Assembly (NCBI RefSeq): GCF_905175385.1
Contig: NZ_HG992749.1
Span: 1,302,001 to 1,366,000 of the forward strand
DNA: 64,000 bases
Reading direction: 5' to 3'
Source: Vibrio sp. B1FLJ16
Lineage (GTDB): Bacteria; Pseudomonadota; Gammaproteobacteria; Enterobacterales; Vibrionaceae
A model generated the notes under the pieces. That model was not told the origin of the DNA, ran no database searches, and saw nothing but the letters and a program-made list of their open reading frames with translations. Position 1 is the stretch's first letter; the number at the start of each line of letters is the position of its first letter. Of the stretch, positions 18,349-29,508 are shown piece after piece. The translations under genes were made by a program, and so were the position numbers.

Positions 18349-18379
18349 TAAAAGGGCTCATCAGAAGATGAGCCCTTTA
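18349..18379. terminator. Bidirectional terminator between the PEP-CTERM gene and cydC
   Basis: AAAGGGCTCATC and GATGAGCCCTTT form a 12-bp perfect stem with an AGAA loop. Confidence 0.85.
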
Positions 18380-18398
18380 TAGTGTGTATGATGTTACC

Positions 18399-20120
18399 TT
18401 ACAGAGACTGCAATAGCTGGTGGTAGCGGCCTTGCTGCGCTATCAGTGTCTGGTGATTACCTTGCTCAATGATTTCCCCTTGCTCCATCAAGCATATATT
18501 GTCCATGTTCTCTAGTTCGATGAGTCGGTGAGTAATGAAAATCACCGTCTTATTAGCAAAATGCTGATTGAATAACGCCATCACTTTTTGTTCAGTGCGT
18601 TTATCAAGACCTTCAGTTGGCTCATCCAACAGAAGGATCGGCGCATCACGCAATAGTGCTCTTGCAATACCGATTCGTCGTTTTTCACCACCAGATAGCT
18701 GACGACCGCCATCGCCTAACCAGGCATCCAAGCCAGGTTCTTGCAGAAGGCCAGCCAGATCTACCTGCGTTAATATCTCGGCGAGTTCCTCATCGCTGGT
18801 TTGCGGCGCTGCCATCAGTAAATTGTCACGCAGCGTGCCATTGAGTACATCAACACGTTGGCTGACAACGGTAATAGCAGCACGAAGGTCTGACTCGCTC
18901 CAGTCTTGAAGTGCAGCACCACCGATACGAACTTCACCCTGGTTCACGTCCCAGTATCGGCATAACAACTGGATTAGTGTTGATTTACCTGAACCAGTCT
19001 GACCAACAATTGCCGTTCTCGAGCCAAGCGGGAGTGACAGAGACAAGTTGTTCAGCACTTTCTTCTGACCGTCAGGATAGGCAAAGCTGATGTTGTCAAA
19101 CTCAATATCAAGTTGATTGTCATCGCGATTAGATTGCGAAGGGAAAACCACATCAGGTTTAGCCAGAATGACTTCGTTTAAACGACGGGCTGAAGTCAGG
19201 GTCTGACCTAAATACTGGAAGGCACCTGCGATAGGCATCAGGATCTCGAAACTTGCCATGGTGGCAAATGCAAACAGGGCAATCCATGGATCGGGAGCTC
19301 GCCCCCCAACGCCATCTGCTGCGAACCATAACATCACGACCAGTGTCAGGCCGTTAACCAACATAAGAAGTCCCGATGCCAATCCGGTAAGATTTGCATT
19401 AACATACTGATTTGAAAGAAGCTGCTTTTGTTTCTCTAAAATCATGTTGCGATAGCGCTCTTCAGCTCCGAAGATACTAAGTTCGCTATAGCCTTGTAGC
19501 CAGTCAAGCGTTGCTACACGTAGCTCAGCTTTACGGTGAGTTAAATGCGCGCCATTGTTTTTGCCAAGTTTGTAAAACAATACCGGCCATACTAAAAGCA
19601 TTACCGTCAGAACTGCACCCAACAGCAGTGCTAATTGCCAGTCAAAGAATGCCAGAACGGCAGTCAGAGTCAGAATTCCGAATATACCAATTATGACAGG
19701 GCTGATAAGACGCAGGTATACGTGATCCATTGCATCGACATCCGCAACCAAACGGTTGAGTACATCGGCATCACGCATAGTAGATACCCTTCCCGGGATC
19801 AGCGGAGCAAGTTTCTCAAAGAAGAAAATACGTAAATCGGTGAGCAACTTGAAAGTTGCATTATGACTGACGACCCGCTCACCCCAGCGACCTGCGGTAC
19901 GGGCCATCGCGGCGCCACGAACACCCGCTCCGGGCAGCATGTAGTTGAACGTCTCACGGGCAATGGTTAAGCCAGCTACGGAAGCGGCGGAAATAAACCA
20001 ACCAGAAAGCGTTAATAGCCCGATAGAGGCGGCAAGTGTCAGAAATGCCAGTAGCATTCCTAATGACAAACCAAACCAATGCTTTTTATACAGTTTTAGA
20101 TAAGGGAGTAAATCACGCAT
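18399..20120 (-). CDS. cydC: Heterodimeric ABC exporter subunit CydC
   Basis: This 573-residue protein is a fused membrane and ATPase half-transporter. Six hydrophobic helices fill about residues 1-310. The ATPase follows with Walker A GQTGSGKST, the signature LSGGEKRR, and Walker B ILLLDEPTEGLD. With CydD it exports glutathione and cysteine to the periplasm in E. coli and is needed to assemble cytochrome bd. Its ATG overlaps the end of cydD by eight bases, so the two are translationally coupled. A terminator follows its stop. Confidence 0.95.
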   Translation of the reverse strand: MRDLLPYLKLYKKHWFGLSLGMLLAFLTLAASIGLLTLSGWFISAASVAGLTIARETFNYMLPGAGVRGAAMARTAGRWGERVVSHNATFKLLTDLRIFFFEKLAPLIPGRVSTMRDADVLNRLVADVDAMDHVYLRLISPVIIGIFGILTLTAVLAFFDWQLALLLGAVLTVMLLVWPVLFYKLGKNNGAHLTHRKAELRVATLDWLQGYSELSIFGAEERYRNMILEKQKQLLSNQYVNANLTGLASGLLMLVNGLTLVVMLWFAADGVGGRAPDPWIALFAFATMASFEILMPIAGAFQYLGQTLTSARRLNEVILAKPDVVFPSQSNRDDNQLDIEFDNISFAYPDGQKKVLNNLSLSLPLGSRTAIVGQTGSGKSTLIQLLCRYWDVNQGEVRIGGAALQDWSESDLRAAITVVSQRVDVLNGTLRDNLLMAAPQTSDEELAEILTQVDLAGLLQEPGLDAWLGDGGRQLSGGEKRRIGIARALLRDAPILLLDEPTEGLDKRTEQKVMALFNQHFANKTVIFITHRLIELENMDNICLMEQGEIIEQGNHQTLIAQQGRYHQLLQSL

Positions 20121-21900
20121 CTAAGTTCCCCTTGTCTGATTCTCGTTGCGCTAAGTTAGCCGCTAACATGTCTTTGAATAACCCGTTTTCTGACGCGAGA
20201 GTAGTATAGTCACCTTGCTGTACTATCTGGCCGTCTTGAATCACTAATATTTGCGAGACGTTTTTCAGTGGCGCAAGTTGGTGAGTGATCATCAGATTGG
20301 TGGTCGATTGGGTATATTTACTGATACCTTCCATCACTAGTCGTTCACTGCGGGCGTCTAAACTGGCAGTAGGTTCATCTAACAACCAAAAGCGGCCATT
20401 TTGAAGCATAGCTCTGGAAAGAGCGAGGCGCTGTGCCTGGCCGACAGATAATCCACCAGATCGGTCAGAGATCGGGTAATCTAAGCCGTGCATGTCAACA
20501 AACTCTGCTGCGTGGGAATCTTTCAAAACAGCATTGACGGCTTCATCCTGAACATTGAGTTTACCCAGTGTGACATTGTCACGAATGCTGCCATGAAGCA
20601 ACATCGGGTTTTGACCGATCCAGCTGACAGCTCCTCGCCAGGTAGCGAGATCGAGTTGCGAAAGTTCGCAGCCATTAATTTTTAAGCTGCCCTGATATGG
20701 CATAAAGCCAAGAATGGTATTTACCAGACTGGTTTTACCCGCACCACTAGGGCCAACGAGAGCTGTACTTTGGTTCGCTTCTAATGAGAAGGACAGGGGA
20801 CCAGCGAGTTGCTTTCCTTCTGGGCTAAAGATAACTAAATCTTTTGCTTCAATTTGAACGGGCGCTTCTTTATCTAAGGTTTGACTGCCGTCTCGGACTT
20901 GATCGACTTCTAATTCAAGGAACTCTACGATGCTTTCTGCCGCGCCAACCGCCTGTTGTTTAGCGTGATAGTACGTACCTAAATCCCGCAGAGGTTGATA
21001 AAATTCCGGTGCAAGAATAAGAATGAACAAGCCTGCAAACAGAGTCACACCGGCACCATAATAGCCAAAGTTAAGCTCGCCAATGTAGCTAAAACCAAAA
21101 TATACCGCGGTTATTGCAATGGAAATCGATGTGAAAAACTCAAGTACCGCCGATGAAAGGAAGGCAATTTTAAGTACGTCCATAGTGCGAGTACGGAAAA
21201 CTTCAGATGCTCCTCTGAGAATCTCTGTTTCAGACTTAGTTCGGTCAAATAAGCGGATGGTTGTCATGGCTTGCAAACGGTCATAAAAGTGACCGGACAA
21301 ACGCTGTAATGCCTTGAAGTTTTTACGGTTCGCGTCAGCCGCCTTTTTACCAACCAGTGCCATGAAAATCGGAACCAAAGGAGCCGTGACTAAGAAGATT
21401 AACCCGGCAGCCCAGTTCACAGGGAACACGACGACAAGAATCATGAAAGGGATCAGAACCGACAGTGACATCTGAGGCAGGTAGCGGGAGAAGAACTCTT
21501 GCATATCTTCAACTTGCTCCAATATCAGTGTTGCCCAGCTACCTGCTGGTTTACCCTTTATATATGCCGGTCCAAGTTGATGTACTTTATCTAAGATAAG
21601 TTGACGAATATAAACTCTGATCTGTTCACCACAGCGATATCCGGCTAATTCACGCCCCCAGGTACAAGCGGCACGGCCGATTACGGTAGCGACTAAAGCA
21701 ACAAAATGCCATATAAGGTCACTTTTATCGACTTGCTCTATGATAAGTTGGTGAAGAATGGAGGCGAGAAGGGCTGCTTGAGCCAGTAAAAACACGCTTG
21801 AAAGTACGCCTAGGCCTATCGCAATCATAAGCCAGCGCTTGGCTAACTTACTTTGTTGCTTAAGCCACTTATTCAAGCTGCTTTGCTTTTTCTTATCCAT
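20113..21900 (-). CDS. cydD: Heterodimeric ABC exporter subunit CydD
   Basis: This 595-residue protein is the partner of CydC and first gene of the pair. The N terminus (SLNKWLKQQS), six membrane helices and family stretch IKGKPAGSWATLILEQ match E. coli CydD closely. The ATPase shows Walker A GPSGAGKTS, signature LSVGQAQR and Walker B FWLLDEPTASLD. The signature is non-canonical (SVGQ rather than SGGQ), as in other CydD proteins. It is located in the inner membrane. The gene lies just after the trxB terminator, so its promoter is in the 100 bases before 21900, and trxB and cydDC are adjacent redox genes, as in enteric bacteria. Confidence 0.95.
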   Translation of the reverse strand: MDKKKQSSLNKWLKQQSKLAKRWLMIAIGLGVLSSVFLLAQAALLASILHQLIIEQVDKSDLIWHFVALVATVIGRAACTWGRELAGYRCGEQIRVYIRQLILDKVHQLGPAYIKGKPAGSWATLILEQVEDMQEFFSRYLPQMSLSVLIPFMILVVVFPVNWAAGLIFLVTAPLVPIFMALVGKKAADANRKNFKALQRLSGHFYDRLQAMTTIRLFDRTKSETEILRGASEVFRTRTMDVLKIAFLSSAVLEFFTSISIAITAVYFGFSYIGELNFGYYGAGVTLFAGLFILILAPEFYQPLRDLGTYYHAKQQAVGAAESIVEFLELEVDQVRDGSQTLDKEAPVQIEAKDLVIFSPEGKQLAGPLSFSLEANQSTALVGPSGAGKTSLVNTILGFMPYQGSLKINGCELSQLDLATWRGAVSWIGQNPMLLHGSIRDNVTLGKLNVQDEAVNAVLKDSHAAEFVDMHGLDYPISDRSGGLSVGQAQRLALSRAMLQNGRFWLLDEPTASLDARSERLVMEGISKYTQSTTNLMITHQLAPLKNVSQILVIQDGQIVQQGDYTTLASENGLFKDMLAANLAQRESDKGNLDA

Positions 21901-21952
21901 TATTGAAGGCTTAATGATAATTGTTTTAATGAGGCGGTAGTATACAAAAGAA

Positions 21953-21980
21953 AACCCAACGGGAATACCGCTGGGTTTTA
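21953..21980 (-). terminator. Intrinsic terminator after trxB
   Basis: AAACCCA and TGGGTTT arms with an inner CGG and CCG pair and a single mismatch. On the minus strand it ends in a T run and lies 25 bases past the trxB stop. Confidence 0.75.
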
Positions 21981-22004
21981 AGGATATGACACAAATGTGA
22001 AAAG

Positions 22005-23323
<1,319 letters not shown>

Positions 23324-23980
23324 ATGTTACATTCACGCGAGAACACTCTGCATTTAACTCAGCTCAGCATGGCAGCAATTGAGCAACTTTCACCATCATT
23401 CGAAACATTACCTCATACCGAACATGCTGATGGTCAATACCGATTGAGACGTTATTCCGTGGTGCGTTTTACCGATGGACAAGTCGTTGATTTAAACAAA
23501 AACAGCTTTGTACAATCTTCTGATATTAACCGATTCCAGGGTGACGTTGTTCGTCAGTTTGAACAGATTGAAAAGAACATCCTGAGCAGTGATGGCTTCC
23601 GAGAAATGTGCGAGTTGTTTGTCAGCGCTAATCACTTAGAAAATGGACAAGAGATCGAAATCCACCAAATCCGCATCACTGCTTTAGAGCAGGAAACGCA
23701 AGTCGCGCCAGAAGGTGTGCATCAGGACGGATTTGATCATATCGCGATGGTTGGCGTTGGTCGTCATAACATTATTGGTGGCGATATCATGCTATACAGC
23801 AGTCACAACCAAGCACCATTTTTTCGCAAGGTATTAGAAAATGGTGAAGTCGCCATTCTGGCAGACAGCAAACTTTGGCATAACGCTTGTCCGATCCGAT
23901 CAGTGATTGATGACCAGGCCGGTCATATGGACGTGTTTGTTCTAACGGCGACGGATAAGCGCAATGAACTTCAATCTTAA
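23324..23980 (+). CDS. 2-oxoglutarate/Fe(II) dioxygenase-like protein (2OG-Fe_Oxy_2)
   Basis: This 218-residue protein resembles the BsmA/isoleucine-hydroxylase group of 2-oxoglutarate iron oxygenases (PF10014). The iron-binding triad is visible as HQD in GVHQDGFDH and a distal His in LWHNACPI; a candidate 2-oxoglutarate Arg follows soon after (PIRS). Members of this group hydroxylate free amino acids. The ATG at 23324 lies six bases after GGAG, better than 23321 or 23288. The 3' end overlaps the next gene by 17 bases, so the two form one operon. The substrate is unknown. Confidence 0.8.
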   Translation: MLHSRENTLHLTQLSMAAIEQLSPSFETLPHTEHADGQYRLRRYSVVRFTDGQVVDLNKNSFVQSSDINRFQGDVVRQFEQIEKNILSSDGFREMCELFVSANHLENGQEIEIHQIRITALEQETQVAPEGVHQDGFDHIAMVGVGRHNIIGGDIMLYSSHNQAPFFRKVLENGEVAILADSKLWHNACPIRSVIDDQAGHMDVFVLTATDKRNELQS

Positions 23981-25199
23981 TCACATCAGAGAGCAGTTTC
24001 CTGCGCTGGCACAGTATCATAACGATAAACCTGTTACCTTTTTTGACGGGCCAGGCGGATCACAGGTTCCTCAGTCTGTGCTCGAGACTATGGTTGGCTA
24101 CCTTGGTCATTTTAATTCCAACTTAGGCGGGCACTACTTCTCCAGTCAGAAGACGGTTGATGTGATGCAAAGTGCACGTGAGTCAGCACAGGCATTATTG
24201 AATGCGCCATCCTCTGGCAACATTGTGTTTGGCGCGAACATGACATCGCTGACGTTCCAGCTCAGCCGTGCAATCAGTCGTGAGTGGCAAGCGGGTGATG
24301 AAATTATTGTTTCTGCCTTAGACCACTATTCTAATGTTTCAAGCTGGCAGCAAGCCGCTGAAGATAAAGGTGCGATCGTTCATCAGGTGCGCGTAAATGA
24401 ACATGACTGTACGCTTGATCTGGAACATCTGCAGAGTTTGTTGTCTGAGAAGACGCGCTTAGTTGCGCTCACTTATGCCTCAAATACTACGGGTTCAATC
24501 GTAGATATTCAGCGTGTTGTTGAAATGGCTCATCAGGCAGGCGCTCAGGTTTATGTCGATGCGGTTCATTACGCACCGCACCATTTAGTTGATGTGCAGA
24601 CATTAGGGTGTGATTTTCTGGCGTGTTCAGCTTATAAGTTCTTCGGGCCTCATGTGGGCATCGCCTACGTTGCTGACCAGTGGTTACACAGCCTACGTCC
24701 TTACAAAGTTGAACCTGCGACAAATATCGGCCCGGGTCGATTTGAAACAGGGACGCAAAGCTTTGAAGGTCTGGCAGGCGTAACTGCTGCGGTAGAGTAC
24801 TTAGCTCAGTTTGGTGAAGAAGGGCTACCGCTAAGACAACGCCTTGAGCAAAGCTACGCGATATACACTGAGCATGAACAGTCTCTAAGTGAGCGTTTTC
24901 TTCAACGTTTAGATGCGCTAGAAGGGGTTAAGCTGTATGGCATCAGCGAAGCAGACTCCCACTACCGTACACCGACGTTCGCCCTGACATTCGACAAATA
25001 CTCGCCAGAGTTTATTGCGAAGACTTTGGGTGAGCACAACATTTGTGTCTGGAATGGTCACTTTTACGCGCTTGGTTTAGTGCGTCAGCTCGGACTTGAA
25101 GAGAAGGGCGGGGTGGTACGAATAGGTTGTATGCATTACAACACGCTTGAAGAAGTGGATATGTTGTTTGATGTACTAGAAAGCATTCTTGATGCTTAG
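23964..25199 (+). CDS. Class V PLP enzyme, cysteine desulfurase-like (TIGR01976 type)
   Basis: This 411-residue class V aminotransferase-fold protein resembles cysteine desulfurases; the PLP lysine is in CSAYKFFGPH, and the cofactor-binding stretch VYVDAVHYAPH precedes it. It matches the subgroup that TIGRFAMs names after V. cholerae VC1184. I do not see the exposed catalytic-Cys loop of IscS or SufS near the C terminus, so sulfur mobilisation is doubtful; a lyase or transaminase role is equally possible. It starts inside the dioxygenase gene, indicating coupled translation and probably a shared pathway. A strong terminator follows. Confidence 0.85.
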   Translation: MNFNLNHIREQFPALAQYHNDKPVTFFDGPGGSQVPQSVLETMVGYLGHFNSNLGGHYFSSQKTVDVMQSARESAQALLNAPSSGNIVFGANMTSLTFQLSRAISREWQAGDEIIVSALDHYSNVSSWQQAAEDKGAIVHQVRVNEHDCTLDLEHLQSLLSEKTRLVALTYASNTTGSIVDIQRVVEMAHQAGAQVYVDAVHYAPHHLVDVQTLGCDFLACSAYKFFGPHVGIAYVADQWLHSLRPYKVEPATNIGPGRFETGTQSFEGLAGVTAAVEYLAQFGEEGLPLRQRLEQSYAIYTEHEQSLSERFLQRLDALEGVKLYGISEADSHYRTPTFALTFDKYSPEFIAKTLGEHNICVWNGHFYALGLVRQLGLEEKGGVVRIGCMHYNTLEEVDMLFDVLESILDA

Positions 25200-25224
25200 T
25201 TGAAACGACCTAACTCTAACTATC

Positions 25225-25257
25225 AAAAAAGCTCGGGAATTACACCCGAGCTTTTTT
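25225..25257. terminator. Intrinsic terminator after the PLP enzyme gene
   Basis: AAAAAAGCTCGGG and CCCGAGCTTTTTT arms form a long perfect stem. It is usable on both strands and faces the converging DUF2797 gene. Confidence 0.9.
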
Positions 25258-25309
25258 GTTTCTGAAACTAGCAAAAGCTAAAAGCAACAGTTAGTTACTA
25301 CGGCTGGAA

Positions 25310-26146
25310 TTACACGCTAACTTCGACTTCGTAAGAAGTGAACTTACGCACGTTAATGACCCCTGTATCGAAGATAAGGTACTGGCCTTTAATGCCTTGC
25401 AGAATACCTGTAACGACAGGATTTTTATCAAAATTATGAGAAGTGATCTTAGTAGGGTGTTGCTGAACCGGGTAACTCAGGTCTGTGATGTTTTCGCTTA
25501 ATACTTCGATCGCATCCTCACCGTATTTTTGCTTGATCTCGGCGATCTTTTCTTCCACTAAAGGAAGCAGCTCAGCAAATCTGTCTTGAAGTGCAATGGG
25601 TTCACCATCGCCTTTAAGCAGTGTACGCCAGTTCGTTTTATCGGCAATGTGTTTTGCCAGTTCAACTTCAATCAAGCCTGAGATATGGCGAGTTTTGACT
25701 TTGAAAATAGGCAGACCCTGTGTCGCTCCTTGGTCAATCCAACGGGTTGGTATTTGCGTATGGCGCGTGATACCGACTTTCAGACTTGAAGTGTTTGACA
25801 GATACACGAAGTGATCAACCATACAGTTTTCATCGCCCCATTTCGGCTCACGGCAGGTACCTTGCTCGTAGTGACAGGTCTCTGGTTTCATGATGCACAT
25901 ATCGCAGCTTGCCAGCTTTTTCATACACACGAAACAGTGGCCTTGAGAATAGCTCTTCTTGGTTTTCTTCCCGCATGAACAGCAAAAAATATTACCAGTG
26001 TGGGTAAGTGTCAAAGTCTGACCGAGGAATGGCGACAGATCGATCTCTTCATCACCAACAGGAAGACGGTAGCTCACTGCACCGTCAAGAGAAGCGCGCA
26101 TTTTATTTAACGTGCCAGTTGCAATTAATGACATAACATTACTCAT
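25310..26146 (-). CDS. DUF2797 zinc-ribbon protein
   Basis: This 278-residue protein belongs to DUF2797. It has several cysteine pairs in the first half (CCSCGKK, CFVCMKK, CDMCIMK, then CHYEQGTC), suggesting two zinc-binding sites. Next comes VYLSNTSSLKVGIT followed by RWIDQGA, which resembles the core of a GIY-YIG nuclease fold. No function is established that I know of; a nucleic-acid role is a reasonable guess from the zinc and GIY-YIG-like parts. An alternative ATG at 26134 has a GAG seven bases upstream. It converges with the PLP gene. Confidence 0.8.
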   Translation of the reverse strand: MSNVMSLIATGTLNKMRASLDGAVSYRLPVGDEEIDLSPFLGQTLTLTHTGNIFCCSCGKKTKKSYSQGHCFVCMKKLASCDMCIMKPETCHYEQGTCREPKWGDENCMVDHFVYLSNTSSLKVGITRHTQIPTRWIDQGATQGLPIFKVKTRHISGLIEVELAKHIADKTNWRTLLKGDGEPIALQDRFAELLPLVEEKIAEIKQKYGEDAIEVLSENITDLSYPVQQHPTKITSHNFDKNPVVTGILQGIKGQYLIFDTGVINVRKFTSYEVEVSV

Positions 26147-26446
26147 TATTGTGTTTTTGCACAGTATATCTGAATGCGAAGTGAGATGCAGCGGAGAAGC
26201 GATAGTGATCTTACTTAGAGTACTTTTTACTGTCGCACACTCCTTTGCTTGCGTGAAGTGCCTCGCAAAGCAGCTTTAGGCAGAACATTCTTACAATTTT
26301 GAAGCAAGATCACATTCAACTTTAGAGGTAAAATGTATCGAAATTAAGAAAGCCAGTGAAAGTTCATTTTATTAATTGATTAGAATATCTTTTTCTGAAT
26401 GAGCGCATGGTTAGACGTTATTTGACTAGTAATAAAGTAGGTCATT

Positions 26447-27790
26447 GTGCCCATGAAAAGGATACACAAGTTAATTTTCGCTCTCTCGATTTGTACTATA
26501 AGTTTAGTCGCGCTTTACAGCATATTGGGAGATACACGTAAGCTTGTTGTTACGCCAGATAAGTTCAATATCTACGCGACGAAAGATGCGGTGGCTGGTG
26601 GATTAAGTGAAGCCGAGCTGAGCTTTGAAGATAACAGACTGATACTAAACTGCGATATTAAGAAAAGTTCATACGCATGGCCATATTGTGGTATTTCGGT
26701 ATATACCGACGTAGTTGAAGCGACAAAAGGCATTGATTTATCCAGCTATCACACGATCAGGCTAAAGATAAACTATGAAAAAGGGGGCGATACAGAGACC
26801 CCTAAAAAAGAGTTGCGCCTGTATTTGAGAAACTACAACCCCGAGTATTCTAAACCAGATGATGAATATACGATTAAATACAATGGTATGCAGTTTTCAC
26901 CTGCCAAGTTTGATGGCACGATAGAAATACCGATTGCGAACTTACAAGTCATGACTTGGTGGTTAGCGGACAATAAAGTGGCGATTGAACATTCAGCGCC
27001 GGAATTCACCAACATTACTCGTATAGATATCGCAACGGGTGCCGCCACATCAATGGGGCAGCATAAAATCATCATCGACCGGATAGAGTTCGAGGGTGAA
27101 TATCTTGCAAAAGAGACATTACTTTTTATTCTGCTGTGTTCTTGGATGACTCTGGGTCTGGTGTTTACTTTGTATGAGATACGTAAAAGTAAAGCGGCTT
27201 ACCTAAAAGCGCAGCAACGCCATCAGCACCTGGAAAAAGTAAACCGATCCCTTAGAGCTCAAAACTATGAGTTCGCGGAATTGGCTCATCGTGATGCACT
27301 AACGGGAGCATTAAACCGGCACGCTGTTCAAAAATGGCTGGATGAACAGGCTCGCCTGGTTCGCTGGGAGCAATCAGCATTGAGTTTCCTGTATTTGGAT
27401 TTAGACCACTTTAAGATGATTAATGACAAATTTGGTCATCAGATAGGCGATGATATCCTGCGCGAGTTCGTCATGGTTGTTGCAAGCTCTACAGATAATG
27501 ACGACCGCCTGGTTCGTTGGGGTGGAGAGGAGTTCGTCGTATTTTGTCCGGAGACGAATATTGAACAAGCCATTATTAAAGCAGAGACAATCCGTAAGAA
27601 TGTGGCTAATCACCTCTGGGTTCACGGTGAAGCTTTAACGTGCTGCATTGGTGTGGCACAACTGCAAAATGAGCGTGTAACGGCAGCGATGGCAAGAGCG
27701 GATGAAGCCCTGTATACCGCCAAGCGTAATGGTCGTAATCGTGTAGAAGTTCACTATGGTTCGGTGAGTCGCTCACCCCGAGAGGCGTAA
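26447..27790 (+). CDS. Membrane diguanylate cyclase (GGDEF)
   Basis: This 447-residue protein likely makes c-di-GMP. A membrane segment lies near residues 8-26 and a second at about 224-243. The roughly 195 residues between them are probably periplasmic and look like a beta-rich ligand-binding domain. A short helical linker leads to the GGDEF domain, with GGEEF at residues 359-363 and the metal and base contacts DLDHFKMIND at 318-327. The inhibitory I-site (RxxD) is absent, the Arg being Asp350. The start is a GTG at 26447 with GTAGG nearby, or the ATG at 26453. No EAL domain is present. Signals and targets are unknown. Confidence 0.88.
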   Translation: MPMKRIHKLIFALSICTISLVALYSILGDTRKLVVTPDKFNIYATKDAVAGGLSEAELSFEDNRLILNCDIKKSSYAWPYCGISVYTDVVEATKGIDLSSYHTIRLKINYEKGGDTETPKKELRLYLRNYNPEYSKPDDEYTIKYNGMQFSPAKFDGTIEIPIANLQVMTWWLADNKVAIEHSAPEFTNITRIDIATGAATSMGQHKIIIDRIEFEGEYLAKETLLFILLCSWMTLGLVFTLYEIRKSKAAYLKAQQRHQHLEKVNRSLRAQNYEFAELAHRDALTGALNRHAVQKWLDEQARLVRWEQSALSFLYLDLDHFKMINDKFGHQIGDDILREFVMVVASSTDNDDRLVRWGGEEFVVFCPETNIEQAIIKAETIRKNVANHLWVHGEALTCCIGVAQLQNERVTAAMARADEALYTAKRNGRNRVEVHYGSVSRSPREA

Positions 27791-27813
27791 GGTATAGATA
27801 TTTAAAAATATAA

Positions 27814-27844
27814 ATGGTGGCCATTTGGTCATCATTTTTTTTTT
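27814..27844 (+). terminator. Intrinsic terminator after the diguanylate cyclase gene
   Basis: ATGGTGGCC pairs with GGTCATCAT through nine pairs (two G-U) around an ATTT loop, followed directly by a run of T (ten in all from 27835). Confidence 0.75.
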
Positions 27845-27852
27845 GGGGGGGG

Positions 27853-27893
27853 ACTACTGTACTTCGTTTAGGGGGAGTGCGAAGTACAGTAGT
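27853..27893. repeat. 14-bp perfect hairpin next to a G8 run
   Basis: ACTACTGTACTTCG (27853-27866) and CGAAGTACAGTAGT (27880-27893) are perfect complements with a 13-base loop. Directly before it are ten T and eight G. It sits 26 bases past the stop of the minus-strand transporter and probably ends or protects its mRNA, but it lacks a normal T tract on either strand. Confidence 0.7.
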
Positions 27894-27918
27894 GTAGTGC
27901 TTATGAAGTCAGCGGGGC

Positions 27919-29289
27919 TTACCAGAACAGCCAGGCAAATAGGGTAAGTACACCAATACATGCAATGTTAAGTACAAGACCTATACGCATCATCTCTTTT
28001 TGCTTGATATGACCTGTACCAAAGACAATTGCGTTTGGTGGCGTTGCCACTGGTAACATAAATGCACAAGATGCAGCTACTGCAATTAATACAGATAGAA
28101 TCACAGGTGACATACCTAGTGCTTCGGCAATCGTTGCAAAGACGGGCACTAATAATGCAGCACTGGCGGTGTTACTTGCAAACTCTGTCAGGAATACGAC
28201 GAAGGCAACAACAGCTAGAATCGTCAATAAGATACCAGCTTGATCCAGGAAGCCAGACAAACCGTGCGCCAGGAAAACACTGGTGCCTGTTTCTTTTAGA
28301 ACATTACTCAGACAGATACCACCACCGAACAGAATCAGTACGCCCCAGTCTGTGGTTTTCTCAATATCTTTCCACTCTACAGCGCGAGACGCACCCAGCA
28401 GAAGAATAGCTCCCATTGCAACCAGCGTATCAAATTTCGCAAAACCGCCTATCATTGCGTTGATTGGTTTGCTGAATATCCACAGTGTGACAGTCAGGAC
28501 AAAAATCGCCAGGGTGATCTTTTTGCCGTTTGTCCATTCGACAGGTTTGTGGTCAAGCTCGAAGGTATGGCTCAAATCTGGTTTGGTCATGGTGTAAAGT
28601 ATCAGTATAGCGACAGGCATCAAAATCAAAGAGATTGGAAGCGCCAGTTTCATCCACTCAGTAAAGTTAAGACCAACCTCCGCAGCAGCGATAGCATTTG
28701 GCGGGCTACCGACTAGTGTAGCAATACCACCGATTGAAGCGCTGTACGCAATACCAAGCAGTACAAACAAAAATGTTCGATGGTTCTTAGCTCCGTCCAA
28801 TTTGCTCATCACGCCCAATACAAGCGGAAGCATCATCGCAGTGGTAGCAGTGTTGGAGATCCACATTGACAGGCCAGCACTCACACCGAATAACATGAAA
28901 ACTGCCACCGACATTTTACCACGAGCCAGAAGCAACACTTTGTCTGCAATGGCTTGGTCTAACTTCTGCTTGTGTAAAGCTGCAGCTAAAGCAAAACCAC
29001 CTAAGAACAAAAAGATGATTGAGTTAGAGAAGTTGTTGAGCGCAGCTTGTGTATTGAACACGCCGAGAAATACCGCAAGTAAGGGTACCAGTAAAGCTGT
29101 AAGACTTACGTGAATGGCCTCTGTTAACCATAATATGGCAACAAAAACCAAAATACTGACGCCAGTTACGACTTGAGGCTCAAAAGGCAGAGTATTAAGT
29201 AAAATAAAAAACAGTAGGATATTTGCATTCAAAATCATACTGTTGCGAGTGAAGAACCAGTTCTTCAATGTCACAGCGAGTGCGGTCAT
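27919..29289 (-). CDS. SLC13/DASS-family sodium-coupled dicarboxylate transporter
   Basis: This 456-residue inner-membrane carrier belongs to the divalent anion:sodium symporter family that includes VcINDY. Both signature SNT motifs are present ([12 protein letters not shown] and [12 protein letters not shown]), marking the two sodium and substrate sites, along with about eleven hydrophobic helices and the GSPPNAI and ATPPNAI hairpins. Succinate, malate or citrate are likely substrates. I chose the ATG at 29289, which has AGGAG eight bases upstream, over the longer open frame to 29367. It is monocistronic. It lies in the same region as maeA, which uses malate, although they are not one operon. 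Confidence 0.9.
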   Translation of the reverse strand: MTALAVTLKNWFFTRNSMILNANILLFFILLNTLPFEPQVVTGVSILVFVAILWLTEAIHVSLTALLVPLLAVFLGVFNTQAALNNFSNSIIFLFLGGFALAAALHKQKLDQAIADKVLLLARGKMSVAVFMLFGVSAGLSMWISNTATTAMMLPLVLGVMSKLDGAKNHRTFLFVLLGIAYSASIGGIATLVGSPPNAIAAAEVGLNFTEWMKLALPISLILMPVAILILYTMTKPDLSHTFELDHKPVEWTNGKKITLAIFVLTVTLWIFSKPINAMIGGFAKFDTLVAMGAILLLGASRAVEWKDIEKTTDWGVLILFGGGICLSNVLKETGTSVFLAHGLSGFLDQAGILLTILAVVAFVVFLTEFASNTASAALLVPVFATIAEALGMSPVILSVLIAVAASCAFMLPVATPPNAIVFGTGHIKQKEMMRIGLVLNIACIGVLTLFAWLFW

Positions 29290-29508
29290 GGGGTATGCTC
29301 CTTGTTCGTTGCCTTTTTGTTGATTTTTTATGGCAAAGTAACTGACTTGTGGTTGTTTGTTGGTCAAATGTTACTTGGAATAATTGAAGGAGTTTGGTCT
29401 CAATCGTAGAGCAATTAAGAAAATGTGACGTTGAGAATCGGAAATGGGTAGAAAACTACCCATTATCTTTACAGAAATGTTACTAAAGTTGTTTGTGTAG
29501 CTGGCATC

